NCBI GenBank assembly: GCA_013214025.1
Contig: JABSRN010000002.1
Coordinates: 62,001-126,000 of the forward strand
DNA from: Polyangiaceae bacterium
GTDB taxonomy: Bacteria > Myxococcota_A > Polyangia > Polyangiales > Polyangiaceae
Reading direction: 5' to 3'
Length of the DNA stretch: 64,000 bases
In this document: positions 52,586 through 61,700 of the stretch, piece by piece
Position numbering within the stretch: the first letter of the stretch is position 1
Layout: every line of letters begins with the position of its first letter
The notes under the pieces: model-generated
What the model saw: only the letters and a program-made list of their open reading frames with translations
Databases searched by the model: none
What the model was told of the DNA's origin: nothing
Translations under genes and position numbers: made by a program

Positions 52586-54121
52586 ATGGAAGAGGCTGGT
52601 TGTAGTACACGTCCGCCGTCGCCGGGCTATAGCAGCGGTACGACGACGGAGAGCTTGGCGCCGTCCGTGGGGGCGGCAAGGTTGACGGTGATCGCTCATG
52701 GGCGCGTCTGCCACACCCAAGTTGTTTCCACAGACACCGTAATCGGTAGAGATTCGGAGGCGGACATTGTGGTGGAGGACCAGCAGGTTTCTCGACTGCA
52801 TGCGCGCTTCAAACGCATCCCCATCGGGTTTTCCGTAGAAGATATGGCGAGCCGCAATGGCACCACGGTGAACGGCGTCCCGGTGCGTCGGCGCAAACTG
52901 GAGTTCGGTGATCGAATTCAGATTGGCGCCACCATTCTGCTGTTCACTCGGCACGATGCCGCTGAAGACCAAGTCTTCGAGCTGCAAAAGATGGAAGCCA
53001 TGGGTCGGCTTGTGGCAGGGGTCGCTCACGATTTTAACAACCTGCTCGGTGCGATTGTGGGGAATCTCGCGTTTCTCCGTCGATTGCCGCGGGACGGCGA
53101 GCTCGGAGATGCGCCGGTTCGCGAAGCGCTATCGGACGCCAACGATGCGGCGCACCGCGCAGTGGACATCGTTTCCCAATTGCTGGGATTCGCTCGGGTG
53201 GGCAGTTCCGACTTCCGTGCTCTGAATGCTGAGTCTCTAATGTCGGAAGTGGCGCGGCTGCTCCGTCGGACTCTCGATCGGTCCATCGCAATCGTAACGG
53301 ATTGCCCTCCGGACCTATTGATCAAGGGGGACGCGACTCAGCTGCACCAAGTACTCATGAACTTGTGCCTGAATGCCCGGGACGCCATGTCCCAGGGAGG
53401 CGTCTTGACCATCAAGGCCCAACCAGCAGTGCTAAGTCAGTCGGAAGCTCGTTTGTTTGCGGGTAGCCAGGATATGGTCCAGCTCAGCGTCGAAGACACG
53501 GGGATGGGTATGGATAGCATCACCCGTCAGCGGATTTTCGAGCCGTTCTTCTCGTCCAAGGCCACGGGCAAGGGCACGGGTCTCGGTCTCGCCACTGTAT
53601 ACGGTATCGTGAAGAACCACGGCGGCATCATCACAGTGGATAGCGAGCCGGGGCAGGGGAGCTTATTTCGGGTCTATATTCCCAGCGGTCAGGCTGGGCA
53701 GGAGCAGCCGGAAGTCACTCGGGTCCGTCAGGAGATACCAGCGGAAAGCGATCGGCGCATTCTGATCGTCGACGACGACGGCTTGGTGCGAAGGTCGAAT
53801 TATCGACTGTTGGGGCAGCTCGGCTATTCGGTTCGGGATGCTGGAAGCGGACAGGAAGCGCTCGATTTGCTCAAACAGGAGCGGTTTGATCTAGTCGTGC
53901 TCGACTTGATTATGCCGGACATGAGCGGCGAAGAAACCTTCCATGAGCTTAGAAAGATGATTCCCGAACAACGGGTGTTATTCGTTTCGGGATACTACGA
54001 CGACGAGAAGGTTCGGGTGTTGCTGCAAGAAGGCGGTGCTCACTTTCTACGAAAGCCGTACTCCTCGGATGTGCTCCACGAACACCTACTGGCCGCTTTC
54101 GGTTCCACCGTCGGAAACTAG
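52586..54121 (+). CDS. FHA-histidine kinase-receiver hybrid
   Basis: 511 residues from ATG 52586 (the frame is open to 52460). FHA domain: TVIGRDSEADIVVEDQQVSRLHARFK with SRNGTTVNG (about 60-135), a phosphothreonine-binding fold. The kinase core has the H-box VAGVAHDFNNLLGAIVGNL, N-box LHQVLMNLCLNARDAM and G-boxes SVEDTGMGMD and GTGLGLATVYGIVKNHGG. The C-terminal receiver is ILIVDDDGLVRRSN, LVVLDLIMPDMSGEE (phospho-Asp) and FLRKPYSS (Lys). All residues for autophosphorylation and relay are there. No membrane helix, so a cytoplasmic integrator. Two bases before the Ser/Thr kinase gene: the FHA could read that kinase's phosphothreonine output (inference). Confidence 0.93.
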   Translation: MEEAGCSTRPPSPGYSSGTTTESLAPSVGAARLTVIAHGRVCHTQVVSTDTVIGRDSEADIVVEDQQVSRLHARFKRIPIGFSVEDMASRNGTTVNGVPVRRRKLEFGDRIQIGATILLFTRHDAAEDQVFELQKMEAMGRLVAGVAHDFNNLLGAIVGNLAFLRRLPRDGELGDAPVREALSDANDAAHRAVDIVSQLLGFARVGSSDFRALNAESLMSEVARLLRRTLDRSIAIVTDCPPDLLIKGDATQLHQVLMNLCLNARDAMSQGGVLTIKAQPAVLSQSEARLFAGSQDMVQLSVEDTGMGMDSITRQRIFEPFFSSKATGKGTGLGLATVYGIVKNHGGIITVDSEPGQGSLFRVYIPSGQAGQEQPEVTRVRQEIPAESDRRILIVDDDGLVRRSNYRLLGQLGYSVRDAGSGQEALDLLKQERFDLVVLDLIMPDMSGEETFHELRKMIPEQRVLFVSGYYDDEKVRVLLQEGGAHFLRKPYSSDVLHEHLLAAFGSTVGN

Positions 54122-54123
54122 CT

Positions 54124-55443
54124 ATGGTCCGGATCACTGAAGCCGCCATTCGGCGGCCGTCCCTAGTTAGCATTCCACCGGTTGGCCCGGAGCGGGATGT
54201 CTTCCGAACCGGCGACATGCTGAGCGGAATATATGAGATCCGGGAGGAGCTGGGCTCCGGCGGCATGGGGCAAGTGTTTGAGGCTTACGATCACAGTTTG
54301 GAGCGCCGGGTGGCGATCAAAGCCGCCTGGCCGGGGGCAGAGAGCCAGCGTTTGTGTCGCGAAGCCAAGGCACTCGCGGCGTTTCAGCACCGCGGGCTGA
54401 CCACAGTTTATTCCATCGGTACTCACAACGAGCACGACTACATCGTGATGGAGCGCATGTGTGGTGTCACCCTGGCCGATGACATTGAGTACCGCCATGG
54501 TTCTCAAACCCCCTATAGCGTTGGCGATGCCATCAAAGTCTTGGGGGCGATTGCCGAGGTGCTGAATGTCGTTCACGACGCAGGTCTGGCGCACCTGGAT
54601 GTGAAGCCCGGTAACATCATTCTGGCCTCCGAAAATCGAGTTGTCTTGCTCGACTTCGGCTTGGTGCTTCCGGAATTTGATATGGCCGAGCAGGCCCGAG
54701 TGGCAGGCACGCCCCGTTACATGGCCCCGGAAGTAGTGGGGGAGTTCCTTGGTCCAGGCGCAGGCCGTTTCGTAGACATTTATTCCTTGGGCGTCACGGC
54801 ATACGAAATGTTGTGTGGCCGAGTTCCCTACCCAGTGCGTAACTTCAGCCAATTGTTTGAAGTGGAGGAGGACCAGCGGCCCCCCTTGCGGAGTTTGCGT
54901 CCGGACGTGCCGGCGGCTCTCGATCGACTCGTGAGCGAGATGCTTTCCTTAGATCCCGGACTACGTCCGCCGAGCACTGAGGCGGTTCTTTGGCAGTTGC
55001 GCGGTGCGGACTTGCCCGATCGCCAGTCGGAGCCCGCGGAACTACTGATTGTTGATGCCGATGCCGGTCAGCGGCGCCTCATTGCAGACACTGCCAAACG
55101 GGTGATGCCAGGAGCCGTGATTCGCACAGCCGAGAGCGGAGAGGCCGCGCTCGCAGCTATCCGAGAGACTGCGCCGGATATCATGCTGCTCGACATCAGC
55201 TTGCCGAAGATGAGTGGCGTGGAGCTCTGCATGTGTATGTTGGGCGAAGGGCTGGCACCGGACTGCACGATAGTTTCTGTGACCGCCGCCGCCGGCGCCG
55301 ACGATGACAAGTTGCTTCGCCAGCTCGGGATCCGGCACTTTGTCGGGAAGTCCTCTCGCTTGGACACGGAGCTGCGGTGCGTACTGGCGCAAGTTTCCGG
55401 TCGCCAGAGCGACTCCCCTCCTTCCCCGGCTCTGCTCCGCTAA
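54124..55443 (+). CDS. Ser/Thr protein kinase fused to a receiver domain
   Basis: 439 residues. PKN2-type kinase (about 35-300): ELGSGGMGQVFEAYD (P-loop), RRVAIKAAW (Lys), AGLAHLDVKPGNIILA (catalytic loop with HLD for HRD), VLLDFGLVLPEF (DFG), AGTPRYMAPEVVG (APE), DIYSLGVTAYEMLCG. Then a receiver (about 310-420): LLIVDADAGQRRLI, DIMLLDISLPKMSG (phospho-Asp), SVTAAAGADD, IRHFVGKSS (Lys). Both halves look active. A kinase under direct control by phosphotransfer is the natural reading. It is encoded 2 bp after the FHA-hybrid histidine kinase, in one operon. Confidence 0.93.
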   Translation: MVRITEAAIRRPSLVSIPPVGPERDVFRTGDMLSGIYEIREELGSGGMGQVFEAYDHSLERRVAIKAAWPGAESQRLCREAKALAAFQHRGLTTVYSIGTHNEHDYIVMERMCGVTLADDIEYRHGSQTPYSVGDAIKVLGAIAEVLNVVHDAGLAHLDVKPGNIILASENRVVLLDFGLVLPEFDMAEQARVAGTPRYMAPEVVGEFLGPGAGRFVDIYSLGVTAYEMLCGRVPYPVRNFSQLFEVEEDQRPPLRSLRPDVPAALDRLVSEMLSLDPGLRPPSTEAVLWQLRGADLPDRQSEPAELLIVDADAGQRRLIADTAKRVMPGAVIRTAESGEAALAAIRETAPDIMLLDISLPKMSGVELCMCMLGEGLAPDCTIVSVTAAAGADDDKLLRQLGIRHFVGKSSRLDTELRCVLAQVSGRQSDSPPSPALLR

Positions 55444-55508
55444 CAGGTTCGCGGCCGCGCTCCGCTGCTCCGCCGCGCTGCCGGAGGGAAGCTAAGCGCG
55501 CGAAGGTC

Positions 55509-55748
55509 TCAGCGCCGACGGTCGGCTTCGATCAGTGGATCGAGCATGCCTCCGAGACCGTTGGCGCGAATCTCGTACATACTGCGCAGCTGCATACCCA
55601 GCTCGCCGCTGGGGAAGCCTTTTTGTGCGAACCAGACCAGGTAGGCCTCGGGCAAGGCGTAGAGGGGCCGACCGGTGTATTTTCCGAACGGCATGCGAGC
55701 GCGCACTAATTCAAGCAATAACTGAGGATCGGGCTCGGCGAATTCCAC
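55509..55748 (-). CDS. DUF3820-type small protein
   Basis: 79 residues from GTG 55748; an ATG at 55817 gives a longer form with a Gly/Ala/Arg-rich leader. The core RARMPFGKYTGRPLYALPEAYLVWFAQKGFPSGELGMQLRSM is the DUF3820 signature (MPFGKYKG, LPEAYLVWFA..GFP, G.LG). Members are small cytoplasmic proteins of unknown biochemical role. Convergent with the Ser/Thr kinase gene and divergent from the PFK2/FBPase2 gene. Confidence 0.78.
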   Translation of the reverse strand: MEFAEPDPQLLLELVRARMPFGKYTGRPLYALPEAYLVWFAQKGFPSGELGMQLRSMYEIRANGLGGMLDPLIEADRRR

Positions 55749-55948
55749 GGTGACTAGGCTAGCAGCTCCGGCTGCACGGGGCGCCCGAGCTAGTCCCAAC
55801 CCCGGGCTCGTCCCCACATCGCCCTGTTATGAGGCCACGTCAGCTCAAAATGAGGCCAGCCCTGGCGCCTTGGCCCAGGTCGTGGGAATTTGTCTGGCCC
55901 TACCGAAAAGCGGTTCTGACCTGCGTCGTTCGGTACTACGGAGCATCC

Positions 55949-57199
55949 ATGTCGCGCGGACCTTTTGTTACCCCCAAGCTGGCTCTTGTCATGGTCGGCT
56001 TACCGGCTCGAGGCAAGACGTATACGGCCCAGAAGCTGAGTCGTTACCTGGCATGGTTGGGTCACCGGACCCGGATATTCAACCTGGGGGAGTACCGTCG
56101 CGCCAAACTCGGTCCCAGCGCACCCAACGAATTCTTCAACCCGGATAACCCCGAGGGGCGTCGCGTTCGTTTGGAGTTGGCGATGGCCGCTATCGACGAC
56201 GTGTGTGCCTGGTTTGGCAAAGAGGGGGACGTGGCGATCCTCGACGCGACTAATAGCAGTCGCGAGCGGCGGCAATTTGTCCAAGCGCGATTCGACAGCG
56301 AGGGCATCCAGGTGCTGTTCGTTGAAGTCTTGTGTGACGATTCCGAGATGATCGAGGCGAACATTCGTCAAACTAAGCTGGCTTCGCCGGACTACGCGGG
56401 CATAGATGCGGACGAAGCGGTACGGGATTTTCGCGCGCGAATCGCGCACTACGAGAGGGTGTACGAGGCGATCGGCGAAGATGAGGCGAGCTACATCAAG
56501 CTGGTAGACGTGGGCCGACAGGTCGTGGTCAATCGGGTGGACAGTCATTTGGGCGGACGCCTCGTCTCGTTTCTGATGAAACTGCACATCAATCCGCGCC
56601 CGATACTTCTGACCCGACACGGGGAAAGCGAGTTCAATATTCGTGCTCTGATCGGAGGGGATCCGCCGCTTTCGGCCCTGGGTCGTGGATATGGACGCGC
56701 GCTGGGCGATTACTTGCGCGAAGAGTTCGATGGCGAGGATTCACCGGAAATTTGGACGAGCGCTCTGGAACGGACTGGGGAGACGGCTAGTTTCTTTAGT
56801 GACGATACCGTCGTGCTTCGGCAGCTCGATGAGATCGACGCAGGGATTTGCGATGGCCTGAGTTACGAGGAAATCGCGGCTCGCATGCCGCTGGAGTTTG
56901 GGGCGCGCGCGCGCGACAAGCTGCGGTATCGCTATCCTCGCGGCGAATCCTATGTGGACGTCATCAACCGTCTGGAGCCGGTGATTGTAGAGCTAGAGCG
57001 TCAGCGTCGCCCGGTGGTCGTGGTAGCTCACCAGGCGGTGATCCGTGCCCTGTATGCCTACTTTCGGGAGCTGCCACGCGAGGCTTGCCCCCATCAGTCC
57101 ATTCCGCTGCACACGGTGATCAAGTTGACGCCTGGGCCTTATGGCTGCGCCGAGGAACGAATCGATCTGATCGAGCAGGCCCGAAACCGTGCCAATTAG
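55949..57199 (+). CDS. Bifunctional 6-phosphofructo-2-kinase/fructose-2,6-bisphosphatase-like
   Basis: 416 residues from ATG 55949; the frame is open to 55829, but family homology starts at MSRGPFVTPKLALVMVGLPARGKT. The N-terminal 2-kinase domain has P-loop GLPARGKT (17-24), RIFNLGEYRR, FFNPDNPEGRR, VAILDATNSSRERR. The C-terminal histidine-phosphatase domain has LLTRHGESEFN (His-Arg catalytic pair near 223), WTSALERTGETA and VVAHQAVIRALYAYF. This fusion is common in eukaryotes and sparse in bacteria. It makes and removes fructose-2,6-bisphosphate, or a related sugar phosphate. A small zinc protein gene follows after 23 bp. Confidence 0.92.
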   Translation: MSRGPFVTPKLALVMVGLPARGKTYTAQKLSRYLAWLGHRTRIFNLGEYRRAKLGPSAPNEFFNPDNPEGRRVRLELAMAAIDDVCAWFGKEGDVAILDATNSSRERRQFVQARFDSEGIQVLFVEVLCDDSEMIEANIRQTKLASPDYAGIDADEAVRDFRARIAHYERVYEAIGEDEASYIKLVDVGRQVVVNRVDSHLGGRLVSFLMKLHINPRPILLTRHGESEFNIRALIGGDPPLSALGRGYGRALGDYLREEFDGEDSPEIWTSALERTGETASFFSDDTVVLRQLDEIDAGICDGLSYEEIAARMPLEFGARARDKLRYRYPRGESYVDVINRLEPVIVELERQRRPVVVVAHQAVIRALYAYFRELPREACPHQSIPLHTVIKLTPGPYGCAEERIDLIEQARNRAN

Positions 57200-57222
57200 C
57201 GGGAACCGAAACGGAGAGCGAT

Positions 57223-57399
57223 ATGCCCATATGCAAAGAATGTGAAGACGAAGTCGATGAGCTATTTTCCGTGAAGATCGATGGACGGCGAAAAAAGATA
57301 TGTGAAGAGTGCATGGACATTGCGCGCGAGCAGGACGAAATCGCTGAAGAGAGCGAAGCCGTTGTTCAGAACATGATGGGCTTCAAGGGTCGCCGATAG
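57223..57399 (+). CDS. Small acidic zinc-ribbon protein
   Basis: 58 residues from ATG 57223 with GGAGAG five bases upstream. Two CxxC pairs, PICKECEDEV and KICEECMDIA, about 24 residues apart, make a compact zinc ribbon. The rest is acidic (EQDEIAEESEAVVQN) and ends GFKGRR. Not a known named family to me. Probably co-transcribed with the PFK2/FBPase2 gene. The stretch upstream in this frame from 56848 is antisense-type shadow and is not included. Confidence 0.7.
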   Translation: MPICKECEDEVDELFSVKIDGRRKKICEECMDIAREQDEIAEESEAVVQNMMGFKGRR

Positions 57400-57454
57400 C
57401 TCAAGACTGGACAGAGCCGGCGAGAGCGCGGCCTCCAGAGCTACGAATACGCAC

Positions 57455-58885
57455 ATGTTGGATTCCACTATTGAATTGCCCCGGCCGAGCCCGGCTGTGA
57501 TGCAGAAGGCAACGCTGTCCTTGGAGCATGCTTTAGGCGATAGCCGAGTGATGGGTCCCGGCGAGGCCATCGCCGCCTATGCACGAGATGATTCCGAGAC
57601 CTCCGTGCCGCCACCGGATCTGGTGGTCTTGGCCGAGTCATGGAGTGATGTTGTCCAGACTTTAGCGATAGCGGAGAAGCTACGGGTGCCGGTCACGCCG
57701 CGGGCGGGCGGCACTGGCAGAACCGGAGGGGCGGTCCCGTTGGCGGGCGGCATTGTGTTGTGTACTCGGGGCATGGATCAAATTGTCGATATCGATCGCC
57801 GGGAAGGCACGGCGGTGGTGGGGCCGGGAGTGATCCTGGGGGATTTTCATGCGGCCGTGGAGGCTGAAGGTTTATTCTATCCTCCGGACCCCAACTCTTG
57901 GGAATCTTGCTGCCTAGGAGGCAACGTCGCGGAGAACGCCGCGGGGCCGCGTGCCTTCAAGTACGGCCCTACCCGGGATTACGTCTTGGGCATGAAGGCG
58001 GCACTGATGGGTGGGCAAGAGTTGTTTCTCGGCAAACGAACGGTCAAAGGGGTCACCGGTTACGATCTCACATCGTTGGTGGTCGGGAGCGAAGGCACCT
58101 TGGCGCTGATCGGCGATATCCACTTGCGATTGATCGCGGCGCCGCCGGCGGTCATGACACTGGTGGCACTGTTCGATAACGTGGGCAAAGCTGCCCTCGC
58201 TGCCTCGGAGATCACTGCCCGTGGTGTTCGACCACGCTGCATCGAGTTGCTGGATGCTGGCACCCTGGAGGCATTGCGGGCGGCCGGCAATGCGGTGAAC
58301 CCGCGAGCGGAGGCCCTATTGCTGATGGACGTCGACGGGGACGACACAGCGTGTGAGCGCGATGCCGAGCGGGTTGCGGATGCGGCTGACAGTATCGGAA
58401 CTATCGAAGTGCTCGTGGCCCAGAGTGCGGCCCACCGGGACCGCTTGTGGGCGGCGCGGCGGCAAATGAGCGGAGCTGTGCGCAAGATGGCGCGGCACAA
58501 ACTCAGCGAGGATATTGTCGTGCCTCGGCAGAAGATTGCCGAACTGCTGACCCGCGTGCAGCGTAGCTGTGAGAACTTTGGCACTCGATCCGTGAGCTAC
58601 GGGCACGCCGGTGACGGCAACCTGCATGTCAATTTTCTATGGGACACGGATAACGAACGTCCGGCGGTCTCCCAGAGTATCGAGCAGCTTTTCGTTGATG
58701 TTCTGGAGCTGGGCGGGACCCTGAGCGGAGAGCATGGCATCGGCGTGCTCAAGGCGCCTTATCTGGGCTTGGAACAATCCGACGCTCTGATTGGCCTGCA
58801 AAAACAACTCAAGAGCATGTTTGATCCGCACTCATTGCTCAACCCAGGCAAGATTTTTCAGCCCAACCGCCACGGCAATTGTTGA
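57455..58885 (+). CDS. FAD-linked oxidase (GlcD/D-lactate dehydrogenase type)
   Basis: 476 residues, the PCMH-type FAD-binding and FAD-oxidase C-terminal domains. Motifs: VTPRAGGTGRTGGAVPLAGGIVL (pyrophosphate-binding), DPNSWESCCLGGNVAENAAGPRAFKYG, LTSLVVGSEGTLALIGDIHL, and C-terminal VSYGHAGDGNLHVNFLW and TLSGEHGIGVLKAPYL. Such enzymes oxidise 2-hydroxy acids such as glycolate or D-lactate. No GlcE/GlcF partners here, so it may act alone or with partners elsewhere. Its stop is duplicated by a 16-bp-period direct repeat. Confidence 0.92.
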   Translation: MLDSTIELPRPSPAVMQKATLSLEHALGDSRVMGPGEAIAAYARDDSETSVPPPDLVVLAESWSDVVQTLAIAEKLRVPVTPRAGGTGRTGGAVPLAGGIVLCTRGMDQIVDIDRREGTAVVGPGVILGDFHAAVEAEGLFYPPDPNSWESCCLGGNVAENAAGPRAFKYGPTRDYVLGMKAALMGGQELFLGKRTVKGVTGYDLTSLVVGSEGTLALIGDIHLRLIAAPPAVMTLVALFDNVGKAALAASEITARGVRPRCIELLDAGTLEALRAAGNAVNPRAEALLLMDVDGDDTACERDAERVADAADSIGTIEVLVAQSAAHRDRLWAARRQMSGAVRKMARHKLSEDIVVPRQKIAELLTRVQRSCENFGTRSVSYGHAGDGNLHVNFLWDTDNERPAVSQSIEQLFVDVLELGGTLSGEHGIGVLKAPYLGLEQSDALIGLQKQLKSMFDPHSLLNPGKIFQPNRHGNC

Positions 58886-58909
58886 TTCAGCCGGGTGTTG
58901 ATTCAGCCG
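58881..58909. repeat. Short direct repeat over a stop codon
   Basis: GTTGATTCAGCCG occurs at 58881 and again at 58897. The first copy covers the TGA of the FAD-oxidase gene. Like the 24894 and 40522 repeats, a short duplication at a gene boundary. Confidence 0.8.
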
Positions 58910-59491
58910 CTAGGCCTGGGGCAGGAACAACTGTTTTCGGTAGTGGGCGAGCTCGTCGATGGAGTTCTTGATATCAACGAGGGCGTCGTGGGCGCCAGCG
59001 GAGGGTTTGGTGAAGGCAGTCGAGGGGCCATACCAGAGCTTGGCTAATAGTTTGAGGCTGCTGACGTCGATCATGCGGTAGGTGAGATAGCTGCCCAGCC
59101 CTGGCATGTAGCGATCGATGAATTTTCGGTCCTGACCGATGGTGTTGCCGCATAACACCGCGCCGTAGGGGCACCAGCCGCTGACGCGTTCGAGCAGCTC
59201 AGATTCAGCGGCTGGCACGTCCATTCGGGAGTCCGCTAGCCGCGTGAGCAGGCCGGTTTTGGTGTGCATGTCCCGCACGTAGGGGCCCATCAGCGCTAGC
59301 TTGTTCGCTGACTGCCAGATATCGCAGACGTATTCTTCGAGCACGTTGAGATCCGCATCGGTCACGATCAATGCGGCCTGGAGGATCACATCCGAATTGA
59401 CGTTCAGCCCCGTCATCTCAAGATCTAACCAGGCGAGGTTTCGGGGGTCTTGTTTTCGTTCGACCATGCTGAGAAGGGTAGCCTGATTCAT
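58910..59491 (-). CDS. orn: Oligoribonuclease
   Basis: 193 residues. DEDDh 3'-5' exonuclease that clears short RNA (including pGpG). The active site is complete: NLAWLDLEMTGLN (Asp23, Glu25), CGNTIGQDRKFIDRYMPGL (Asp), and SAGAHDALVDIKNSIDEL (His and Asp). YRMIDVSSLKLLAK and HTKTGLL are family-typical. Two possible starts, ATG 59491 and ATG 59467 (MVERKQDPRN). Given the c-di-GMP protein in this window, Orn would also finish c-di-GMP breakdown (known for Orn). Confidence 0.95.
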   Translation of the reverse strand: MNQATLLSMVERKQDPRNLAWLDLEMTGLNVNSDVILQAALIVTDADLNVLEEYVCDIWQSANKLALMGPYVRDMHTKTGLLTRLADSRMDVPAAESELLERVSGWCPYGAVLCGNTIGQDRKFIDRYMPGLGSYLTYRMIDVSSLKLLAKLWYGPSTAFTKPSAGAHDALVDIKNSIDELAHYRKQLFLPQA

Positions 59492-59591
59492 TCATGAAGG
59501 CACCTCGGGAATGCAGCGGCTTGGACTACCCCTCGGCCGGTATCTACTGGGCCGGTACCCAGCGACCGTGCCCTGTGCTGCTTCGGCGGTC

Positions 59592-60944
59592 TTAGGGGAG
59601 CTGAAGCACGTGGTGGGCCGCGCGGGCGCCGGCCATGCCCCAGGCATGGGCGCTGTCGTTTTGATGACGGCACAAAACCACTGTCGGGCTCTGGGACGGA
59701 GTGAACGACGAACCCCGCCCGTTGGTTTTTTCTTCCATCTGTACAGTCCGGTCGAGCACTCGCCGTGAGAAACCAGGGGCATAGGCGTTGAGCACGGAAA
59801 CGATTCGGTCCGCCTGGAGCTCCCTGCCCTGACGATCTTTGCCCACGGACGGACTGACCCAAGTGAAGGCGGAAGCGAGGTGTTGCTGCCCAGGCGCGCG
59901 CGATGAGTCGTGCTCGGACGGCTGTTCAATCCAGAAGGCGGGCTGCTCGGCGGACTGGCCATCCCGCAAGCGGTGGGCAAATTCCCGAAGACTCGCCGAG
60001 CTGTGAGTTAGATAGACTCTGGCTGCGTCCTGGGCGCCGGCCGTCTCCCAGGGGATCGGAGAGTTTAACACCCAGTCAATTCGTAGCCCGCTGATGCCCG
60101 GACCGAGGGGCACGGGCTCGGGGGTGTCCACAATCACCGCTCGACTGAAGCTGATTTCTTCGCCAGATTCGAGAGCCAAACGATGGGGGCCGAGAATTTT
60201 CCGGGGCACGGCGTTCAGACGAAGTTGTCCACCGAAGCCTTCCAGGGTGCGCAGTAGACCGTTGCTGACCTGTTGGGCGCCGCCCCGGGGCAGTTCGGGT
60301 GATTCGCAGAGCAACAGCAATAGGCTGCTCGCCGCCGGTCCCAAGGATCTGTCCGGAGGCAGGCCGAGGCTCAAGGCCAAATCGGATACCACTCGTTGTC
60401 CAAGAGCCGTGCGAAACCAGCGACGCCCTAGTTGTTCGGGCGTCGTTGATTGCAAGGACCGAGAGCGCATCCAATGCAAAGGGTTGCCGAGTTTTAGGCC
60501 CGGAGGCGCCAGTTGGGAGTTCCAATGGCGGCTCAACAAGGAGGGCAGCTGGGTTCGGCACCACGTCCGCAGGGCTTCGTACTCGGGGATTCCCACGAGG
60601 TTGGGAGCCGACTTGTCTGCAGAATCACTCGCTCGCAAGGCGATGCTGTTGTGGTCCTCTCCTAAATGCAGATGGGCGCATGTGCCGGCGTGCCACTCGA
60701 TCCCCTGCTGGTAAAGCTCAAGGCCGTGGAGGGCGGGGCTCATCGGCAGTCCAAAAAACCAACTGAAACCGCGGTCTTGGAGAATTCCAGGCAGGGAGTG
60801 GGGCGCCGTGGAGAGGCCCTCACCGGGCCGGATGCTGTCCGCTTCCAGAACGACCACGGAAAGGCCGCGACGGGCCAGTTGACATGCGGCAACCAGACCG
60901 TTCAATCCCGAGCCGACGACGACTACTTCGGCATTCCGCGCCAT
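59592..60944 (-). CDS. FAD-dependent oxidoreductase, phytoene-desaturase-like
   Basis: 450 residues. The N-terminal dinucleotide fold is VVVVGSGLNGLVAACQLARRGLSVVVLEADS. Hallmarks of the NAD(P)/FAD desaturase group follow: ALDSGEEISFSRAVIVDTPEPVPL-like substrate domain, ASAFTWVSPSVGKDRQGRELQADRIVSVLNAYAPGF, and the FAD-binding tail AWGMAGARAAHHVL. Compared with typical members the stretch between YAPGF and the tail is short. Substrate unknown (carotenoid, fatty acyl or amino acid). Divergent from RuvC with about 80 bp between starts. Confidence 0.82.
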   Translation of the reverse strand: MARNAEVVVVGSGLNGLVAACQLARRGLSVVVLEADSIRPGEGLSTAPHSLPGILQDRGFSWFFGLPMSPALHGLELYQQGIEWHAGTCAHLHLGEDHNSIALRASDSADKSAPNLVGIPEYEALRTWCRTQLPSLLSRHWNSQLAPPGLKLGNPLHWMRSRSLQSTTPEQLGRRWFRTALGQRVVSDLALSLGLPPDRSLGPAASSLLLLLCESPELPRGGAQQVSNGLLRTLEGFGGQLRLNAVPRKILGPHRLALESGEEISFSRAVIVDTPEPVPLGPGISGLRIDWVLNSPIPWETAGAQDAARVYLTHSSASLREFAHRLRDGQSAEQPAFWIEQPSEHDSSRAPGQQHLASAFTWVSPSVGKDRQGRELQADRIVSVLNAYAPGFSRRVLDRTVQMEEKTNGRGSSFTPSQSPTVVLCRHQNDSAHAWGMAGARAAHHVLQLP

Positions 60945-61024
60945 AGCGTAGATGATATACCGAGCTGGTAGCAGACGGGGGGAGCGAACTTTCCATTCGC
61001 CGTCCCTCGCGGTATGAACTCATC

Positions 61025-61576
61025 GTGCGGATCCTTGGCGTCGACCCCGGTACTCTTCACCTTGGCTGGGGTTTGGTCGACAGCGCAGGCAATCGGATGC
61101 GTCATGTCGCTCACGGCGTGATCGACCTAAATGCCAAAGAGCACCTCGCTACCCGCCTGGATCAAATGGAACGAGAACTGAGCGCTGTTATTCGGGAGTT
61201 CCGTCCAGAGGGGGGATCTGTGGAGACCCTGTTTTTCCACAAGGATCCTCAGGCCGCTTCCAAGCTGGGCCATGCACGGGGAGTGGTGTTGTTCACGCTG
61301 GCTCGGGCCGGTCTCCCGGTGTTTGAGTACGCCCCCACCAAGGTCAAACAGACCGTGACGGGTCGGGGTCGTGCGGACAAGAAGCAGGTCGCGATGATGA
61401 TTCGCACCTTGTTTGCCCTAGAACGCCCCCCCAAGAGTGATGCGGCGGACGCCCTCGCTTTGGCCGTCACCCACCTCCGCAGGGCCCCCCTGGACGCCAT
61501 GCTTCAAGCAAACCCAGCCCTCCGGCCGAAAAAGACGTCGCGTCGCAGTCCCCCGGCTAGGAAAAAATCCCTGTAA
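61025..61576 (+). CDS. ruvC: Holliday-junction resolvase RuvC
   Basis: 183 residues, GTG start at 61025. Catalytic acidic residues are at the expected positions: RILGVDPGTLHLGWG (Asp7), SVETLFFHKDP (Glu67), and SDAADALALAVTH (Asp139, Asp142). It cuts Holliday junctions with RuvAB, which are not in this window. The C-terminal 20 residues are Lys/Arg/Pro-rich. Upstream of LolA with about 125 bp between. Confidence 0.96.
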   Translation: MRILGVDPGTLHLGWGLVDSAGNRMRHVAHGVIDLNAKEHLATRLDQMERELSAVIREFRPEGGSVETLFFHKDPQAASKLGHARGVVLFTLARAGLPVFEYAPTKVKQTVTGRGRADKKQVAMMIRTLFALERPPKSDAADALALAVTHLRRAPLDAMLQANPALRPKKTSRRSPPARKKSL

Positions 61577-61700
61577 TTCTCATCTGTTAACGGGAGTTTC
61601 CGCTGGGGCAAGCCAATCGGGCCCAGCTTTTCTGGAATCTTTGATCGGTTCTCGGGGTCTGAGCTAGAAGCTCAGAAGCCGATCTCTCGTAGGACGTTCT

